From contig CADEGS010000002.1 of assembly GCA_902826945.1 (NCBI GenBank), positions 52,475-116,474 of the forward strand: DNA of 64,000 nt, in the 5' to 3' direction. The notes beneath the pieces were generated by a model. It ran no database searches. It saw only the letters and a list, made by a program, of their open reading frames with translations, and had not been told where the DNA came from. A program made the translations under genes and the position numbers. Shown piece after piece: positions 19,461-28,495 of this stretch. The stretch comes from an uncultured bacterium (lineage in GTDB: Bacteria; Planctomycetota; UBA1135; GCA-002686595). How positions within the stretch are numbered: the first letter of the stretch is position 1; each line of letters starts with the position of its first letter.

Positions 19461-20714
19461 TCAGCCGGCGCGCCATTCCGGCGGCAGCGCGTTCCGGCGG
19501 CAGACCGCGGCGTAGAGCTCGGCCGCCGGGCGCGGCGTGCGCTCCTGCGTGGCGAAGTCGACGGCGAAGAGGCCGTAGCGCGCGCGCGTGCCCAGGCGCC
19601 ACTCGAAGTTGTCGAGGAGCGACCACCACAGGTAGCCGCGCACGTCGACGCCGCGCGCCAGGGCGGCCTCGAGCGCGACCAGGTGCGCGCGCAGGGTCTC
19701 GGCGCGCAGCGCCTCGTCGTCGGTCGCGACGCCGCTCTCGGTCACGACCAGCGGCAGGCCCAGGCGGCCGAAGCGCTCGAGCACGCGCGTCAGGCCGGCG
19801 GGGTGCACCTCGAGGCCGTGCGTGCCGACCGGGCCGAGGTCGGCGTGGTGCGCCGCGCGGCAGGCGCGCCCGAGGAGCACGGCCGCCGGGCCCTCGCGCA
19901 GCCCGCCGGCGCGCACGAGCGTGCGCGTGTAGTAGTTGATGCCGAGGAAGTCGAGCGCGGCGGAGAGCGAGCCCGCCTCGCGCGCGAGCCGGCGCGGGAA
20001 GCCCTCGTTCCAGACGCGATCGCGCAGGCGCGCGGCCAGCCGATCGCGCGCGCGCGCGGGATCGCAGGGCACGACGAGCGGCGCGCTGTGCGCGTAGCCG
20101 ACGCGCGCGCCCGGCGCCGCGGCCGCGAGCGCGCGGCGCGCCAGCACGTGGCCGCGCGCCATGGCGCCGAGCACGCGCGCCGCGCGGCGCCAGGCGCGCC
20201 GCTCGAAGGGCGGCCACTCGCCGAGCACCCAGCCGTGCGCGGCGTAGACCGTCGGCTCGTTCAGGGTCAGCCACCAGCGCACGCCCGGGAGCGCGCGCGC
20301 GACGCGCTCGGCGTACGCGGCGAAGCGCTCGGGCGCGCGCCGCTCGAGCCAGCCGCCGGCGCGCGCCAGCCAGGCGGGGTTCGTGAAGTGGTGCAGCGTG
20401 ACGAGCGGCTCGAGCCCGCGCGCGCGGCAAGCCTCCACGACGCGCGCGTAGTGCGCGAGCGCCGCCTCGTCGCGCGCGCCCTCGCGCGGCTCGACGCGGC
20501 TCCACTCGACCGAGAAGCGGTAGGCCGTGTGCCCGAGCCCGCGCGCGAGGTCGAGGTCCGCCTCGTAGCGCCGCCAGTGCTCGCAGGCCGCGCCCGAGGC
20601 GAAGGGCAGCCGCCCGTCCGCCTCGGCCTCCCACCAGTCGCTGGCGCGGTTGTCGCCCTCGACCTGGTGCGCCGCGGTCGCCGCGCCCCACAGGAAGCCC
20701 TCGGGGAAGCCCAT
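19461..20714 (-). CDS. Glycoside hydrolase family 1 (beta-glucosidase-like)
   Basis: A 417-residue GH1 enzyme. The opening GFPEGFLWGAATAAHQVEG is diagnostic; the acid/base glutamate is in WWLTLNEPTVYA and the nucleophile in LPLVVTESGV. YLWWSLLDNFEWRLGTRARYGLF closes the barrel in two joined family blocks. There is no signal peptide, so it acts in the cytoplasm on a beta-linked oligosaccharide. A GTG at 20723 would extend it by three residues but abuts a TAGCCT box (20724-20729), so the ATG at 20714 is chosen. It lies 36 bases downstream of the sigma-factor fusion gene and may be co-transcribed with it. Confidence 0.9.
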   Translation of the reverse strand: MGFPEGFLWGAATAAHQVEGDNRASDWWEAEADGRLPFASGAACEHWRRYEADLDLARGLGHTAYRFSVEWSRVEPREGARDEAALAHYARVVEACRARGLEPLVTLHHFTNPAWLARAGGWLERRAPERFAAYAERVARALPGVRWWLTLNEPTVYAAHGWVLGEWPPFERRAWRRAARVLGAMARGHVLARRALAAAAPGARVGYAHSAPLVVPCDPARARDRLAARLRDRVWNEGFPRRLAREAGSLSAALDFLGINYYTRTLVRAGGLREGPAAVLLGRACRAAHHADLGPVGTHGLEVHPAGLTRVLERFGRLGLPLVVTESGVATDDEALRAETLRAHLVALEAALARGVDVRGYLWWSLLDNFEWRLGTRARYGLFAVDFATQERTPRPAAELYAAVCRRNALPPEWRAG

Positions 20715-20723
20715 GCGGCGCAC

Positions 20724-20729
20724 AGGCTA
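20724..20729 (-). promoter_or_regulatory. -10-like box TAGCCT before the GH1 gene
   Basis: Minus-strand TAGCCT, nine bases before the ATG at 20714. It could give the GH1 gene its own near-leaderless transcript independent of the upstream sigma-factor gene. Confidence 0.3.
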
Positions 20730-20750
20730 TGCGAAGGCGCGCGTGAGAGC

Positions 20751-23363
20751 TCAGAGCCGGACGCGGTTCAGCTCGCCCGGCTCGAGCGCGATCGGCAGGC
20801 GCTGCACCTCGACGTCGTCCTTGGTCAGCACCAGCGTCGCCGGGCCCTCGCGCGCGGAGAGGATCTCGGAGCGGCCGCTCACGAGCGTGGCCTCGGTGCG
20901 CATCGAGCTCATCGTCGCGCTGGCCTCGTAGAGCGGGAGCGGCTGGCCCTCCCCGTCGAGCAGGGAAAAGGCGTCGGCGCGTCCGGGCTCGAGCGCCAGC
21001 TCGACGAAGAAGTGGCAGCGCTCGCGCACGACGAGCGTCACAAGGGCGGGGTCGAAGCCCGGCTCGAGCGCGTGCTCCTCGAAGGTCACGATCGAGCCGC
21101 CGAAGAGGCCCAGGCGCAGGCCGTCGTAGACCAGGCGCTCGAAGCGGAAGCGGCCCTCGGCGTCGGTCTCGGCCCGCCGCCCGGAGACCGGCCCGCTCTC
21201 CTCGGAGCCGCGATCGCGCTGCGGCTGCACCTGGATCCCCGCGAGCGGCTCGCCGCGGCCGTTCACGACGCGGCCGACCAGCGGACCGCCGCGGCGCTTC
21301 CGCCGCAGCACGATCTCGAGGTCGTGCGCGCCCGCCCGGAACGGCCCGGCCTCGCCCGCGTCCAGCGTCCCGAGGTCGCACAGGGCCAGGGCGTAGTCGC
21401 GCGGCAAGAGCCCGCCGATCGTGAACGCGCCGCCGGCCTCGGTCGTGACGCTCTGCAGCACGTCCTCGCCGCGCAGCATGGCCTCGACGCTGCCCATCAC
21501 GAAGACGCCCGGGAAGTCGGACCCGAGCGGCACGTGCACGCGCCCCGCGTCGGCGAGCTCGATCTGCACGCCGGCGAGGCCCCGGCCTTCCTCGTCGACC
21601 ACGCGCCCCGAGAGCGCCAGCGGATCCAGGCCGAGCACGAGCTCGACGAAGGCGGGCCAGGGCTCGCCCTCGGCGCGCTCGAAGGAGCCGGGCAGGCTGC
21701 CCTGCTTCAGCGCGAGCAGACGGCGCGCGCCGCCGCTCTCCGCGCCGACCTCGCTCATCGCCGCCCACGGCTCGAGCTGGAAGCGGCCCTCGGCGTCCGA
21801 GCGCACGCCGTTCCCGCCCTCGACGCACACCCAGGCGCCCTCGACCGGATCGCCGCGGCGGTCGACGACGCGGCCGAGCACGACGCCCGACGCGCCCGCC
21901 ACGAGCGCGGGGAGCACGAGCCGCACGCTCTGGTCGCCCTGCTCGGGCAGCGCGACCGTCGCGGCGTCGCGGCCGTGCGCGCTGGCCGACACGGACGCCT
22001 CGGGCAGCTCGGGAACCGCGGCCAGGAGGAAGCTGCCGTCGAGCTCGCTGGTCGCGCTCCACGCGCGCATCTCGCTCCGGTCGAGCACGGCCTCGAGCCG
22101 ACGGCGCAGGTCGACGGCGGTCGCGTACGCGACGGACACGCCCGCGAGCGGCCGACCGGCCTCGTCCTCGACGCGGCCCGCGACCGCGCGCCGCGGCGCG
22201 GCGACGAGCACGTGCTCCTCGACGTGCCTGGCCCCGCCGACGTGCGCGTCGAGAACGGCGGCGTAGCGCTCGTCCGCCACGACCAGGCGCGCGGGCCCGC
22301 GCGCGCCCCCGAGCGCGAAGCGGCCGTCGGCGCCGCTCTTCGCGCTCCCGAGCGACGCGCCGTCCTGCTGCGCGAGGCGCACGGAGACGCCCGCCAGGGC
22401 GCGGCCGTCGAGGTCCACCACACGGCCGCGCACCGTCGCCTCCGGCGCCGGTGCGCCGTGCGCCTCGCTCCGAGGCTCTGGCTGCGACGCCGCCGGCGCC
22501 GCGGCCAGCGCCGTGCGCGCGGGCGCGCCGCCCGGCACGTCGGCGACCACGACCGGATCCGCCGGCTCGCTCGCGCGCTCGGCCGGCGCGGCCGCGGCGG
22601 CCGCGGGCGCGAGCGCCGCGACGGACGCCTCGGGAGCGGAGCGGGCGCCCCACCACAGGCCTCCGCCGACGAGCAGGGCGCAGGCGACGACGAGCACGCT
22701 CTTCGCGTTCATGGCGAGGGCTCCGAGGACGAGGGCGCCCGGGGCGCCGGGGAGGGAGGCGGCGCCCGCGGCGCCGGAGACGGACGCGGCCGCGCCGGTC
22801 GGGAGGCCCGCGCCGCGCGCCAGCGCGAACGGCACGAGCGCGCTCAGCCACGAGCTCCCGTCGGCGCGCACGTCGCCCGCGAGCGCCTCGCGCAGGAGGG
22901 CCAGCGCGCGCCGCAGGCGCGTCTTCACGGTGGCCTCGGGCGTGGCGGAGCGGCGCGCGACCTGGCGCGGCGTCAGGCCCTCGAACCAGCGCAGGAGCAC
23001 GGTCGTGCGGTAGGGCTCGTCGAGCGCCAGCACGGCCTCGACCACGCGCCGCTGCGCGTGCGCGCGCTCGACGAGCGCCAGGGTCGAGGGCAGCGCCTCG
23101 CCGCGCGCGGCATGCGCCTCGCGCTCGCGCCGCCGCGCCGCGCCGCGCCGCTCGCGCCGCGCGAGGTTGCGCACCAGGCCGCCCAGCCACGCGCGCAGCG
23201 GCCGGTCGGCGAGCGGCGGCCGCCGCACGGCGACCAGCGCCGCCTCCTGCCCGAGGTCCTCGGCGCGCCCCGGATCCGCCACCAGCCGCCGCGCCAGCGC
23301 CTGGACCCAGTCCAGGTGCTCGAGCACGGCTTCCGGCGAGTGGCGTCCCACGGCGCGTTCCAT
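20751..23363 (-). CDS. ECF-like sigma factor fused to a membrane segment and carboxypeptidase-regulatory repeats
   Basis: An 870-residue fusion. Residues about 10-75 match sigma region 2 (LDWVQALARRLVAD, AEDLGQEAAL), and 104-158 match region 4 (LDEPYRTTVLLRWFEGLT, then ATPEATVKTRLRRAL, the DNA-binding helix-turn-helix). A single strong membrane segment follows at about 221-240 (KSVLVVACALLVGGGLWWGA), then an Ala/Pro-rich linker and at least five carboxypeptidase-regulatory-like beta-sandwich units (starting VRGRVVDLDGRALAGVSV; others start AGRVEDEAGRPLAGV, LGRVVDRRGDPVEGAW, SGRVVDEEGRGLAGVQ, VGRVVNGRGEPLAGIQ). The topology puts the sigma domains inside and the repeats outside. No separate anti-sigma gene is next to it. 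A TAGGCT box and GGGGAGGG sequence precede the ATG. Confidence 0.85.
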   Translation of the reverse strand: MERAVGRHSPEAVLEHLDWVQALARRLVADPGRAEDLGQEAALVAVRRPPLADRPLRAWLGGLVRNLARRERRGAARRREREAHAARGEALPSTLALVERAHAQRRVVEAVLALDEPYRTTVLLRWFEGLTPRQVARRSATPEATVKTRLRRALALLREALAGDVRADGSSWLSALVPFALARGAGLPTGAAASVSGAAGAASLPGAPGALVLGALAMNAKSVLVVACALLVGGGLWWGARSAPEASVAALAPAAAAAAPAERASEPADPVVVADVPGGAPARTALAAAPAASQPEPRSEAHGAPAPEATVRGRVVDLDGRALAGVSVRLAQQDGASLGSAKSGADGRFALGGARGPARLVVADERYAAVLDAHVGGARHVEEHVLVAAPRRAVAGRVEDEAGRPLAGVSVAYATAVDLRRRLEAVLDRSEMRAWSATSELDGSFLLAAVPELPEASVSASAHGRDAATVALPEQGDQSVRLVLPALVAGASGVVLGRVVDRRGDPVEGAWVCVEGGNGVRSDAEGRFQLEPWAAMSEVGAESGGARRLLALKQGSLPGSFERAEGEPWPAFVELVLGLDPLALSGRVVDEEGRGLAGVQIELADAGRVHVPLGSDFPGVFVMGSVEAMLRGEDVLQSVTTEAGGAFTIGGLLPRDYALALCDLGTLDAGEAGPFRAGAHDLEIVLRRKRRGGPLVGRVVNGRGEPLAGIQVQPQRDRGSEESGPVSGRRAETDAEGRFRFERLVYDGLRLGLFGGSIVTFEEHALEPGFDPALVTLVVRERCHFFVELALEPGRADAFSLLDGEGQPLPLYEASATMSSMRTEATLVSGRSEILSAREGPATLVLTKDDVEVQRLPIALEPGELNRVRL

Positions 23364-23402
23364 GGCCGCCGGGTCCCTCCCCGCGCGCGGCCGGGAGGAT
23401 TC

Positions 23403-23408
23403 AGCCTA
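23403..23408 (-). promoter_or_regulatory. -10-like box TAGGCT for the sigma-factor fusion
   Basis: Minus-strand TAGGCT about 40 bases upstream of the ATG at 23363. A purine-rich GGGGAGGG follows, somewhat far (about 13 bases) from the ATG. No ECF-type GGAAC -35 was seen. Confidence 0.3.
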
Positions 23409-23497
23409 GCGGGAAAAAGCGATCGCACCCCGGCCGGGGAGGGCGCGGGACGGCGAACGCACCTTGATGGAGCGGCCCGCGTGGACGACGCTGGCGC

Positions 23498-23713
23498 GTG
23501 GCCTCGATCCGCTCCGCCGCCGTGCCCAGCCCCGTGCCGCTCCTCCTGCGACGGGCGAAGCGCCTGCGCTTCCCCGTGCTGTTCGCCCTGACGGCGATCC
23601 TGTTCGTCGTGGACCTCTTCGTGCCCGACGCGCTGCCGTTCGTGGACGAGCTCCTGCTCGGGCTGGGCGCGCTCGTCCTGGGTGGGCTGCGCCGGAAGGC
23701 GCGCGGCGACTGA
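23498..23713 (+). CDS. Small two-helix membrane protein (DUF6116-like)
   Basis: A 71-residue protein with two hydrophobic stretches separated by an acidic loop (FPVLFALTAILFVVDLFVPD, then ELLLGLGALVLGGL) and a basic tail RRKARGD. It resembles the DUF6116 family of short uncharacterised inner-membrane proteins. The GTG start at 23498 is uncertain; another GTG lies eight codons later. It converges with the HAMP-like membrane protein gene, ending nine bases from it. Confidence 0.6.
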   Translation: MASIRSAAVPSPVPLLLRRAKRLRFPVLFALTAILFVVDLFVPDALPFVDELLLGLGALVLGGLRRKARGD

Positions 23714-23722
23714 CGCCGCGGC

Positions 23723-24193
23723 TCAGGCGACCTTGCGCAGGTCGCGGCGGGGCTCGCCGTCGTCCGCGCCGTCCGTCGCGTCGCGCTGCAGGTGCTCCAC
23801 CGCCAGGTTGAGCGCGTCGCACAGCTCCTGGAGCTGGTCGCCCTTGCGGATCGAGCACGGCCCGCTGGCCTCGCCGCGCGCCAGCGCGCGCAGGTACTGC
23901 TCCATGCGGTAGGCCGGGCCGGCGATCTTGAACGTCAGCAGGATGCCGAAGCCGAACAGGACCGGCACCAGCATGCCGAGCGAGAACAAGAGCGTGCTCA
24001 TCAGCACGCCCGGGATCTCGTCCGCGATGTGCCCGCCGTTCTGGCCGACGTCCTGGACCGCCTGCGACAGGCGGAAGCCGACGATCATGAACTGCAGCAA
24101 GAGGGCCAGCATGCCCATGCCGGTGAACCACCCGACGAGGCGCAGCTGGAAGGCGGGCTGGATGATCTTCTGGGAGCGCTTGCGGGTCGTCAT
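23723..24193 (-). CDS. Two-helix membrane protein with a HAMP-like linker
   Basis: A 156-residue protein: a basic N-terminus (MTTRKRSQKIIQPAFQLRLV), membrane helix 1 at about 20-41, a short polar loop (about 42-60), membrane helix 2 at about 62-88, then FKIAGPAYRMEQYLRALARGE, which looks like the first helix of a HAMP domain, and a second helix QLQELCDALNLAVEHLQ. No output domain follows, so any signalling must go through a partner. The start is placed at the ATG at 24193; the frame stays open upstream without protein-like sequence. Confidence 0.65.
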   Translation of the reverse strand: MTTRKRSQKIIQPAFQLRLVGWFTGMGMLALLLQFMIVGFRLSQAVQDVGQNGGHIADEIPGVLMSTLLFSLGMLVPVLFGFGILLTFKIAGPAYRMEQYLRALARGEASGPCSIRKGDQLQELCDALNLAVEHLQRDATDGADDGEPRRDLRKVA

Positions 24194-24360
24194 GGGGGCC
24201 GGGCCTTCCGGGGCGAGGATCGGCGCGTCTGCGCCCCGGGCTTGAGGCGCGGGCGCGAGAAGCGGGCGGCGCATGGCCCGCGGCGAGGCCGGGGTCCGGG
24301 CGCGCGCGCCGCGGGCCCGGATCGCGGGTTGGGGATCAAGGCCGCCCGCCCCGCCGCCCG

Positions 24361-24969
24361 ATGCACGGACGGTTCCCCGCCCCCGACCCCGACGGCCAGC
24401 CCCTTCCCTTGCCCCACACCGCAACTTCGCGAGCTCCGTCGCGCCGACGGCGCGGCCTGAGCCTGGTCGAGCTGTCCTTGACGCTGGTCGTCCTCGTCGT
24501 GGCGATCGGCGGCACGCTGCGCTCGATCTCGTCCTTCGTCGTGCTCTCCGACGGCTGCTGGGAGCGCTCGCTCGCCGGCTCGGCCGCGCAGCGCGTCCTC
24601 GAGCGCATGCAGTCGGAGACGTTCTCCGAGCTGCTCGCCCGCTACAACGCCAGCGCGGCCGACGACCCCGCGGGCGGCGCGCCCGGCGAGGAGTTCGACG
24701 TGCCCGGCCTCGACCCGGCCGGGGACGACCCCGACGGCCGCGTCGGCCGCATCCTGCTGCCGCTCGACCCGCTCGACCCGACCGCGCTGCGCGAGGACCG
24801 CATCGACGCGGCCTTCGGCATGCCGCGCGACCTCAACGCCGACGGCGTGACCGACGGCGCCGACCACGCGGGCGACTACGACCTCCTGCCGGTGCGCGTG
24901 CAGGTGCGCTGGCGCGGGCGCTCGGGCAACCGCACGCTCGAGGTCGAGACCGTGCTGAGGAACCGCTAG
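24361..24969 (+). CDS. Prepilin-type (type II secretion/type IV pilus-like) pseudopilin
   Basis: A 202-residue protein with a class III signal: a basic leader ending RRRRG, cleavage before LSLVELSLTLVVLVVAIGG, with the Glu at position +5 of the mature protein. The globular part contains DLNADGVTDGADHAGDYD, a calcium-binding/dockerin-like acidic loop. It opens a four-gene operon (gaps of 4, 8 and 1 bases) with two more pilin-like proteins and a HEAT-repeat protein. No assembly ATPase or secretin is nearby, so the apparatus it joins is elsewhere. Confidence 0.75.
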   Translation: MHGRFPAPDPDGQPLPLPHTATSRAPSRRRRGLSLVELSLTLVVLVVAIGGTLRSISSFVVLSDGCWERSLAGSAAQRVLERMQSETFSELLARYNASAADDPAGGAPGEEFDVPGLDPAGDDPDGRVGRILLPLDPLDPTALREDRIDAAFGMPRDLNADGVTDGADHAGDYDLLPVRVQVRWRGRSGNRTLEVETVLRNR

Positions 24970-24973
24970 CCCC

Positions 24974-25630
24974 ATGCCGGCCTCCGCCCGCCAGCGCGGC
25001 TTCACGGTCGCGGAGCTCTTGATCACGCTGGTGCTCCTGGCCGTCGTGCTGACCGGCGCCTTCCAGGCCAGCGAGCGCGGCATGAGCCTGTTCCGCACGT
25101 CGTCCGTGCAGGGCGACGTGAACGGGCGCACGGCGCGCCTGGCGGCGCGCATCACGAAGGAGCTCCTGGCCGCGGACGCAGCGAGCCTGAACCCGAACCT
25201 GATGCCGCCCGCGGTGCCGCCGAACATGGGCGACGACTCGCTCGAGTTCCGCACGGCCGAGTCCTTCGCCGGCGGCCTCGTCCTGAGCGCGCCGCGCCGC
25301 ATCGCGTGGGAGGTCGAGACGGGCGAGCTCGAGAACGACCTCGACGACGACGGCGACGGCCTGGTCGACGAGGGCCAGGTCGTGCTGACGCTCGACGTCG
25401 GCCTGCCCGAGGAGCGCCGCGTGGTGCTCGCGAGCGGCGTGCGCGGCCGGCTCGAGGGCTCGCCGCCGAACGCCGTCGACGACGACGGCAACGGCCTGAC
25501 CGACGAGCGCGGCCTGTGCTTCACGCGCCAGGGCGACGCGATCGTCGTGTGGGTGTCTTTGGAGCGCGCGGGCGAGGGCGGCGCGCCCGTCGTGCGCACG
25601 CAGCAGTTCTCCGTCCTGCTCCGCAACTGA
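24974..25630 (+). CDS. Prepilin-type pseudopilin with acidic DDDGDG loops
   Basis: A 218-residue protein with a short leader MPASARQRG and the prepilin helix FTVAELLITLVLLAVVLTG, Glu at mature position 5. Two acidic loops, LDDDGDGLVDEG and VDDDGNGLTDERG, resemble thrombospondin-3/calcium-binding repeats and may bind calcium to stabilise the pilin head, as in GspG-like pseudopilins. Second gene of the pilin operon, four bases after the first. Confidence 0.78.
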   Translation: MPASARQRGFTVAELLITLVLLAVVLTGAFQASERGMSLFRTSSVQGDVNGRTARLAARITKELLAADAASLNPNLMPPAVPPNMGDDSLEFRTAESFAGGLVLSAPRRIAWEVETGELENDLDDDGDGLVDEGQVVLTLDVGLPEERRVVLASGVRGRLEGSPPNAVDDDGNGLTDERGLCFTRQGDAIVVWVSLERAGEGGAPVVRTQQFSVLLRN

Positions 25631-25638
25631 GGTCCCCC

Positions 25639-27108
25639 GTGCTGTCCACAGCCATCCGATCCCCGATCCGAGCCCGGCGCGGCAGCGCGCTGGTCAGCTC
25701 GCTCCTGGTCGCCACCGCGCTCGCCGCCGTGGCCGCCGCGGCCTTCGTGATGAGCGTCGGCCAGAGCCGCGAGGTGTCCTCGCAGACGAGCGAGATGCGC
25801 GCGTTCTACGTCGCCGAGTCCGGGCTCAGCGAGGCGATCCGCGTGGTCGCCGTCGCCGTCCACGACGGGCCGCCGGTCGTGCTGCCCGCGGAGCTCGGCA
25901 ACGCCGCCGCGCCGGTCGAGCTGGAGAGCGGCGCCTGGTGGGCGACGCTGGCCGACAACGGCGACGAGACCTACACGATCACGGTCACCGGCCAGGTCGG
26001 CCTGGCGCGGCGCACGGTCGAGGCGGTCGTCGAGGAGGTCCAGGGCGGCGTCTTCGACCACGCGATCTTCGCCGGCAACAGCTCGAACGACCCGGCCTAC
26101 ACGCTGCGCCTGTCCGGCGTGGGCGCCGAGTCCGACGAGGTCGTCGGCGACGTCTACTCGGGGAACGACGTGCAGATCGACGACGACGCCTCCGTCAGCG
26201 GCGGGATCTACGCCACCGGCTCGGTGGGCGGCGCGTCGGGCAAGGAGGGCGTCACGCGCCCGATCCCCGACATCGCCGGGATGCACTACGAGCTGAACCA
26301 CGACTTCGACGTGGCCGCGCTGTTCGCCGGCGCCACCGCGCAGGCGAACGCGCTCGGCGGCACCGCGCTGCAGGTGCCCGCCGACAACCCCGCCCACATC
26401 TTCCGCAAGAACCCGAGCGACCGCGCCACCGAGATCAACGGGACCACGAAGGACGACTACTTCCTCGAGGACCCGACCATGCCGGTGACCGACTTCAAGG
26501 CCTGGAACGGCGGCGACGGCCACACGATCCGCCTCTCGGGCACGATGGGCGCGCCGGGCCCGAGCGGCACGAACCGCGTCTACTACGTCGACGGCAACCT
26601 GTGGGTGCACAACCCGATCTTCTACCGCCTGCGCTTCTTCAACACGGATGCGGCGGGGGTCAAGGTCACGTTCGTCGTGAAGGGCAACGTGTACTTCTCG
26701 GACGACGTGCTGCTCGACGACCAGGTCGAGGACGGCGTCGCGTTCATCGCCATCAAGGACGAGGACGTGCCCGACAGCGGCAACATCTTCCTCGGCGACC
26801 CGCGCTTCGGGACGCTCGAGCGCATGCAGGCCTTCCTGTACGCCGAGAACGACTTCCACGACTACAACCTCGACGCGGCCGGCTCCAAGAAGGTCGAGCT
26901 GTTCGGCAACATGACCGCCGGCAACCACGTCTCGATCAAGCGCGACTTCGTCGGCAAGAGCGGCGACGTGGTCCACTCCAAGCTGAGCGTCTTCTTCGAC
27001 GACCGGCTCTCCACCGGCGCGCTCGTGCTGCCCGGCATCCCCGGCCCGATCGCCTCGGGCGTGGGCGGCATCCGGACCGTCTTCTGGCGCGAGATCGCCG
27101 AGCAGTAG
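25639..27108 (+). CDS. PilX-like pilus-associated protein
   Basis: A 489-residue protein with an N-terminal PilX-type segment (RRGSALVSSLLVATALAAVA) and, shortly after, EMRAFYVAESGLSEAIR, the AESG motif typical of PilX N-terminal domains. The rest is rich in Gly, Asn and Asp with beta-helix-like stretches (GVGAESDEVVGDVYSGNDVQ, DDASVSGGIYATGSVGG). The GTG start at 25639 is the most upstream in-frame one after the previous stop; the longer open frame is a shadow. It is probably a minor component or tip protein of the pilus/pseudopilus encoded with the two upstream genes. Confidence 0.72.
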   Translation: MLSTAIRSPIRARRGSALVSSLLVATALAAVAAAAFVMSVGQSREVSSQTSEMRAFYVAESGLSEAIRVVAVAVHDGPPVVLPAELGNAAAPVELESGAWWATLADNGDETYTITVTGQVGLARRTVEAVVEEVQGGVFDHAIFAGNSSNDPAYTLRLSGVGAESDEVVGDVYSGNDVQIDDDASVSGGIYATGSVGGASGKEGVTRPIPDIAGMHYELNHDFDVAALFAGATAQANALGGTALQVPADNPAHIFRKNPSDRATEINGTTKDDYFLEDPTMPVTDFKAWNGGDGHTIRLSGTMGAPGPSGTNRVYYVDGNLWVHNPIFYRLRFFNTDAAGVKVTFVVKGNVYFSDDVLLDDQVEDGVAFIAIKDEDVPDSGNIFLGDPRFGTLERMQAFLYAENDFHDYNLDAAGSKKVELFGNMTAGNHVSIKRDFVGKSGDVVHSKLSVFFDDRLSTGALVLPGIPGPIASGVGGIRTVFWREIAEQ

Positions 27109-27109
27109 C

Positions 27110-28417
27110 ATGCGCGCCCGCGCCGTCCTGGCGAGCGCGCTCCTGGCGGCGCTCCCCTGCCGCGCGACCGCCGCCCCGCAGCCGGCGCCGCGCGCGCCCG
27201 AGGCGTCGGAAGGCGCGCTCGCGGACCTGCGCGACCTCCTGCGCGGGCTCGGCGGCGACGACCCGCTGCTGCGCGAGAGCGCCGGACGCGAGCTCGCGTC
27301 GCTGCCGCTCGACCGCCTCGACACGGTCCTGGACGTGCTCTTCTACCGCGTCCCGCCCGCGGCGCCCGAGCCCGAGCAGGGCGCGGAGGTCGCGCTGCTC
27401 TCGGTGCCGGCCGAGCAGGCGCTCCTCGCGCGCCTGGCGACCTGGCCCTCCGACCGCGTCGCGCTCGCCTGCCTGCGCCGCGCGCGCGCGGGCGGCCTGA
27501 GCGAGCGCCTGCGCGCGCTCGAGCTCGTCGGCGCGTGCGCCCGCGCGGGCGACTGGGACGCGCTCGTGCTCCTGTGCGGGACGCTGACCGAGGAGGAGCT
27601 CGCGCACCCGCTGGCGAGCGAGCGCATCCCCGCCGCGCTCGAGGCGCTGGTCGCGCGCGACCCCGCCGTGCTGCGCGCGATCCGCCGCTCGCTCGACGAC
27701 GACCCGCCCTGGCTGCTGCGCGCGCTGGGCGAGGCGCTCGGCCGCCACGGCGGCCGCGAGACGGCCGAGCTGTGCCCGGCGCTGCTCGAGCGCGAGGCCG
27801 CGCTCGACCTGGTCGTCCTGAAGGCGCTCGGCCAGCGCGAGCGCTGGAGCGCCGGCCTGCCGACCTGCGTCGAGCTGCTCGAGGCCTGGCTGCGCGCTCC
27901 CGACCCCGACGCGCGCCGCGCCGCGGCCTGCTCGCTCGGCCGCCTCAAGGCCGGGCGCGCGCTGCCCGCGCTGATCCTGGCCCTCGACGACGCGCACGCC
28001 GGCGTGCGCCGCAGCGCGCTGTGGTCGCTGCGCTACGCGACCGGCCTCGACTTCCTGACGAGCTTCGACGAGTGGTCCGCGTGGTACGAGCGCGAGGACG
28101 AGTGGCGCGCCGAGCGCGCCGGGGCTCTCGCGGCGGCGATCACGACCGGCAGCGCCGGGGAGGCCGTCGCCGCCGTGGTCGAGCTCGGCCAGCATCCCTG
28201 GTTCGAGGACCTCGCGCCGGAGGTCCTGCCGGCGCTCGATCATCCCGACCTGATGGTCGCGCAGGCCGCCTGCGGCGCGCTGGCGGCGATCGGCGACGCG
28301 CTCTCGTACCAGACGCTGCTCGAGCGCTGCGACGACCCCCGCCGCGCCGTGCGCGGCGCGGCCCGCGTCGCCTTCGAGGCGCTGGTCGGGTCGCCGTTCG
28401 TGCCCTCCGAGGACTGA
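27110..28417 (+). CDS. HEAT-repeat protein with signal peptide
   Basis: A 435-residue exported protein: signal peptide (about residues 1-22, ending RATAAPQ) followed by helical repeats; the clearest HEAT units are DPDARRAAACSLGRLKAGRAL, in two pieces, and HPDLMVAQAACGALAAIGD. It begins one base after the stop of the PilX-like gene, so it belongs to the pilin operon and may scaffold or regulate that apparatus from the periplasm. No enzymatic motif. A stem-loop (28426-28443) follows its stop. Confidence 0.7.
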   Translation: MRARAVLASALLAALPCRATAAPQPAPRAPEASEGALADLRDLLRGLGGDDPLLRESAGRELASLPLDRLDTVLDVLFYRVPPAAPEPEQGAEVALLSVPAEQALLARLATWPSDRVALACLRRARAGGLSERLRALELVGACARAGDWDALVLLCGTLTEEELAHPLASERIPAALEALVARDPAVLRAIRRSLDDDPPWLLRALGEALGRHGGRETAELCPALLEREAALDLVVLKALGQRERWSAGLPTCVELLEAWLRAPDPDARRAAACSLGRLKAGRALPALILALDDAHAGVRRSALWSLRYATGLDFLTSFDEWSAWYEREDEWRAERAGALAAAITTGSAGEAVAAVVELGQHPWFEDLAPEVLPALDHPDLMVAQAACGALAAIGDALSYQTLLERCDDPRRAVRGAARVAFEALVGSPFVPSED

Positions 28418-28425
28418 AGCCGGAC

Positions 28426-28443
28426 CGTCCCGCCTCCGGGACG
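28426..28443 (+). terminator. Stem-loop after the pilin/HEAT operon
   Basis: CGTCCCG-CCTC-CGGGACG, nine bases after the stop at 28417. A seven-base perfect stem with no following T-run; a candidate terminator separating the pilin operon from the glycan island. Confidence 0.4.
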
Positions 28444-28495
28444 AACGGCCGCTCCGCCGCTCAGGGCTTGGGCGGCGCGCGCCGACAAGCACCCC

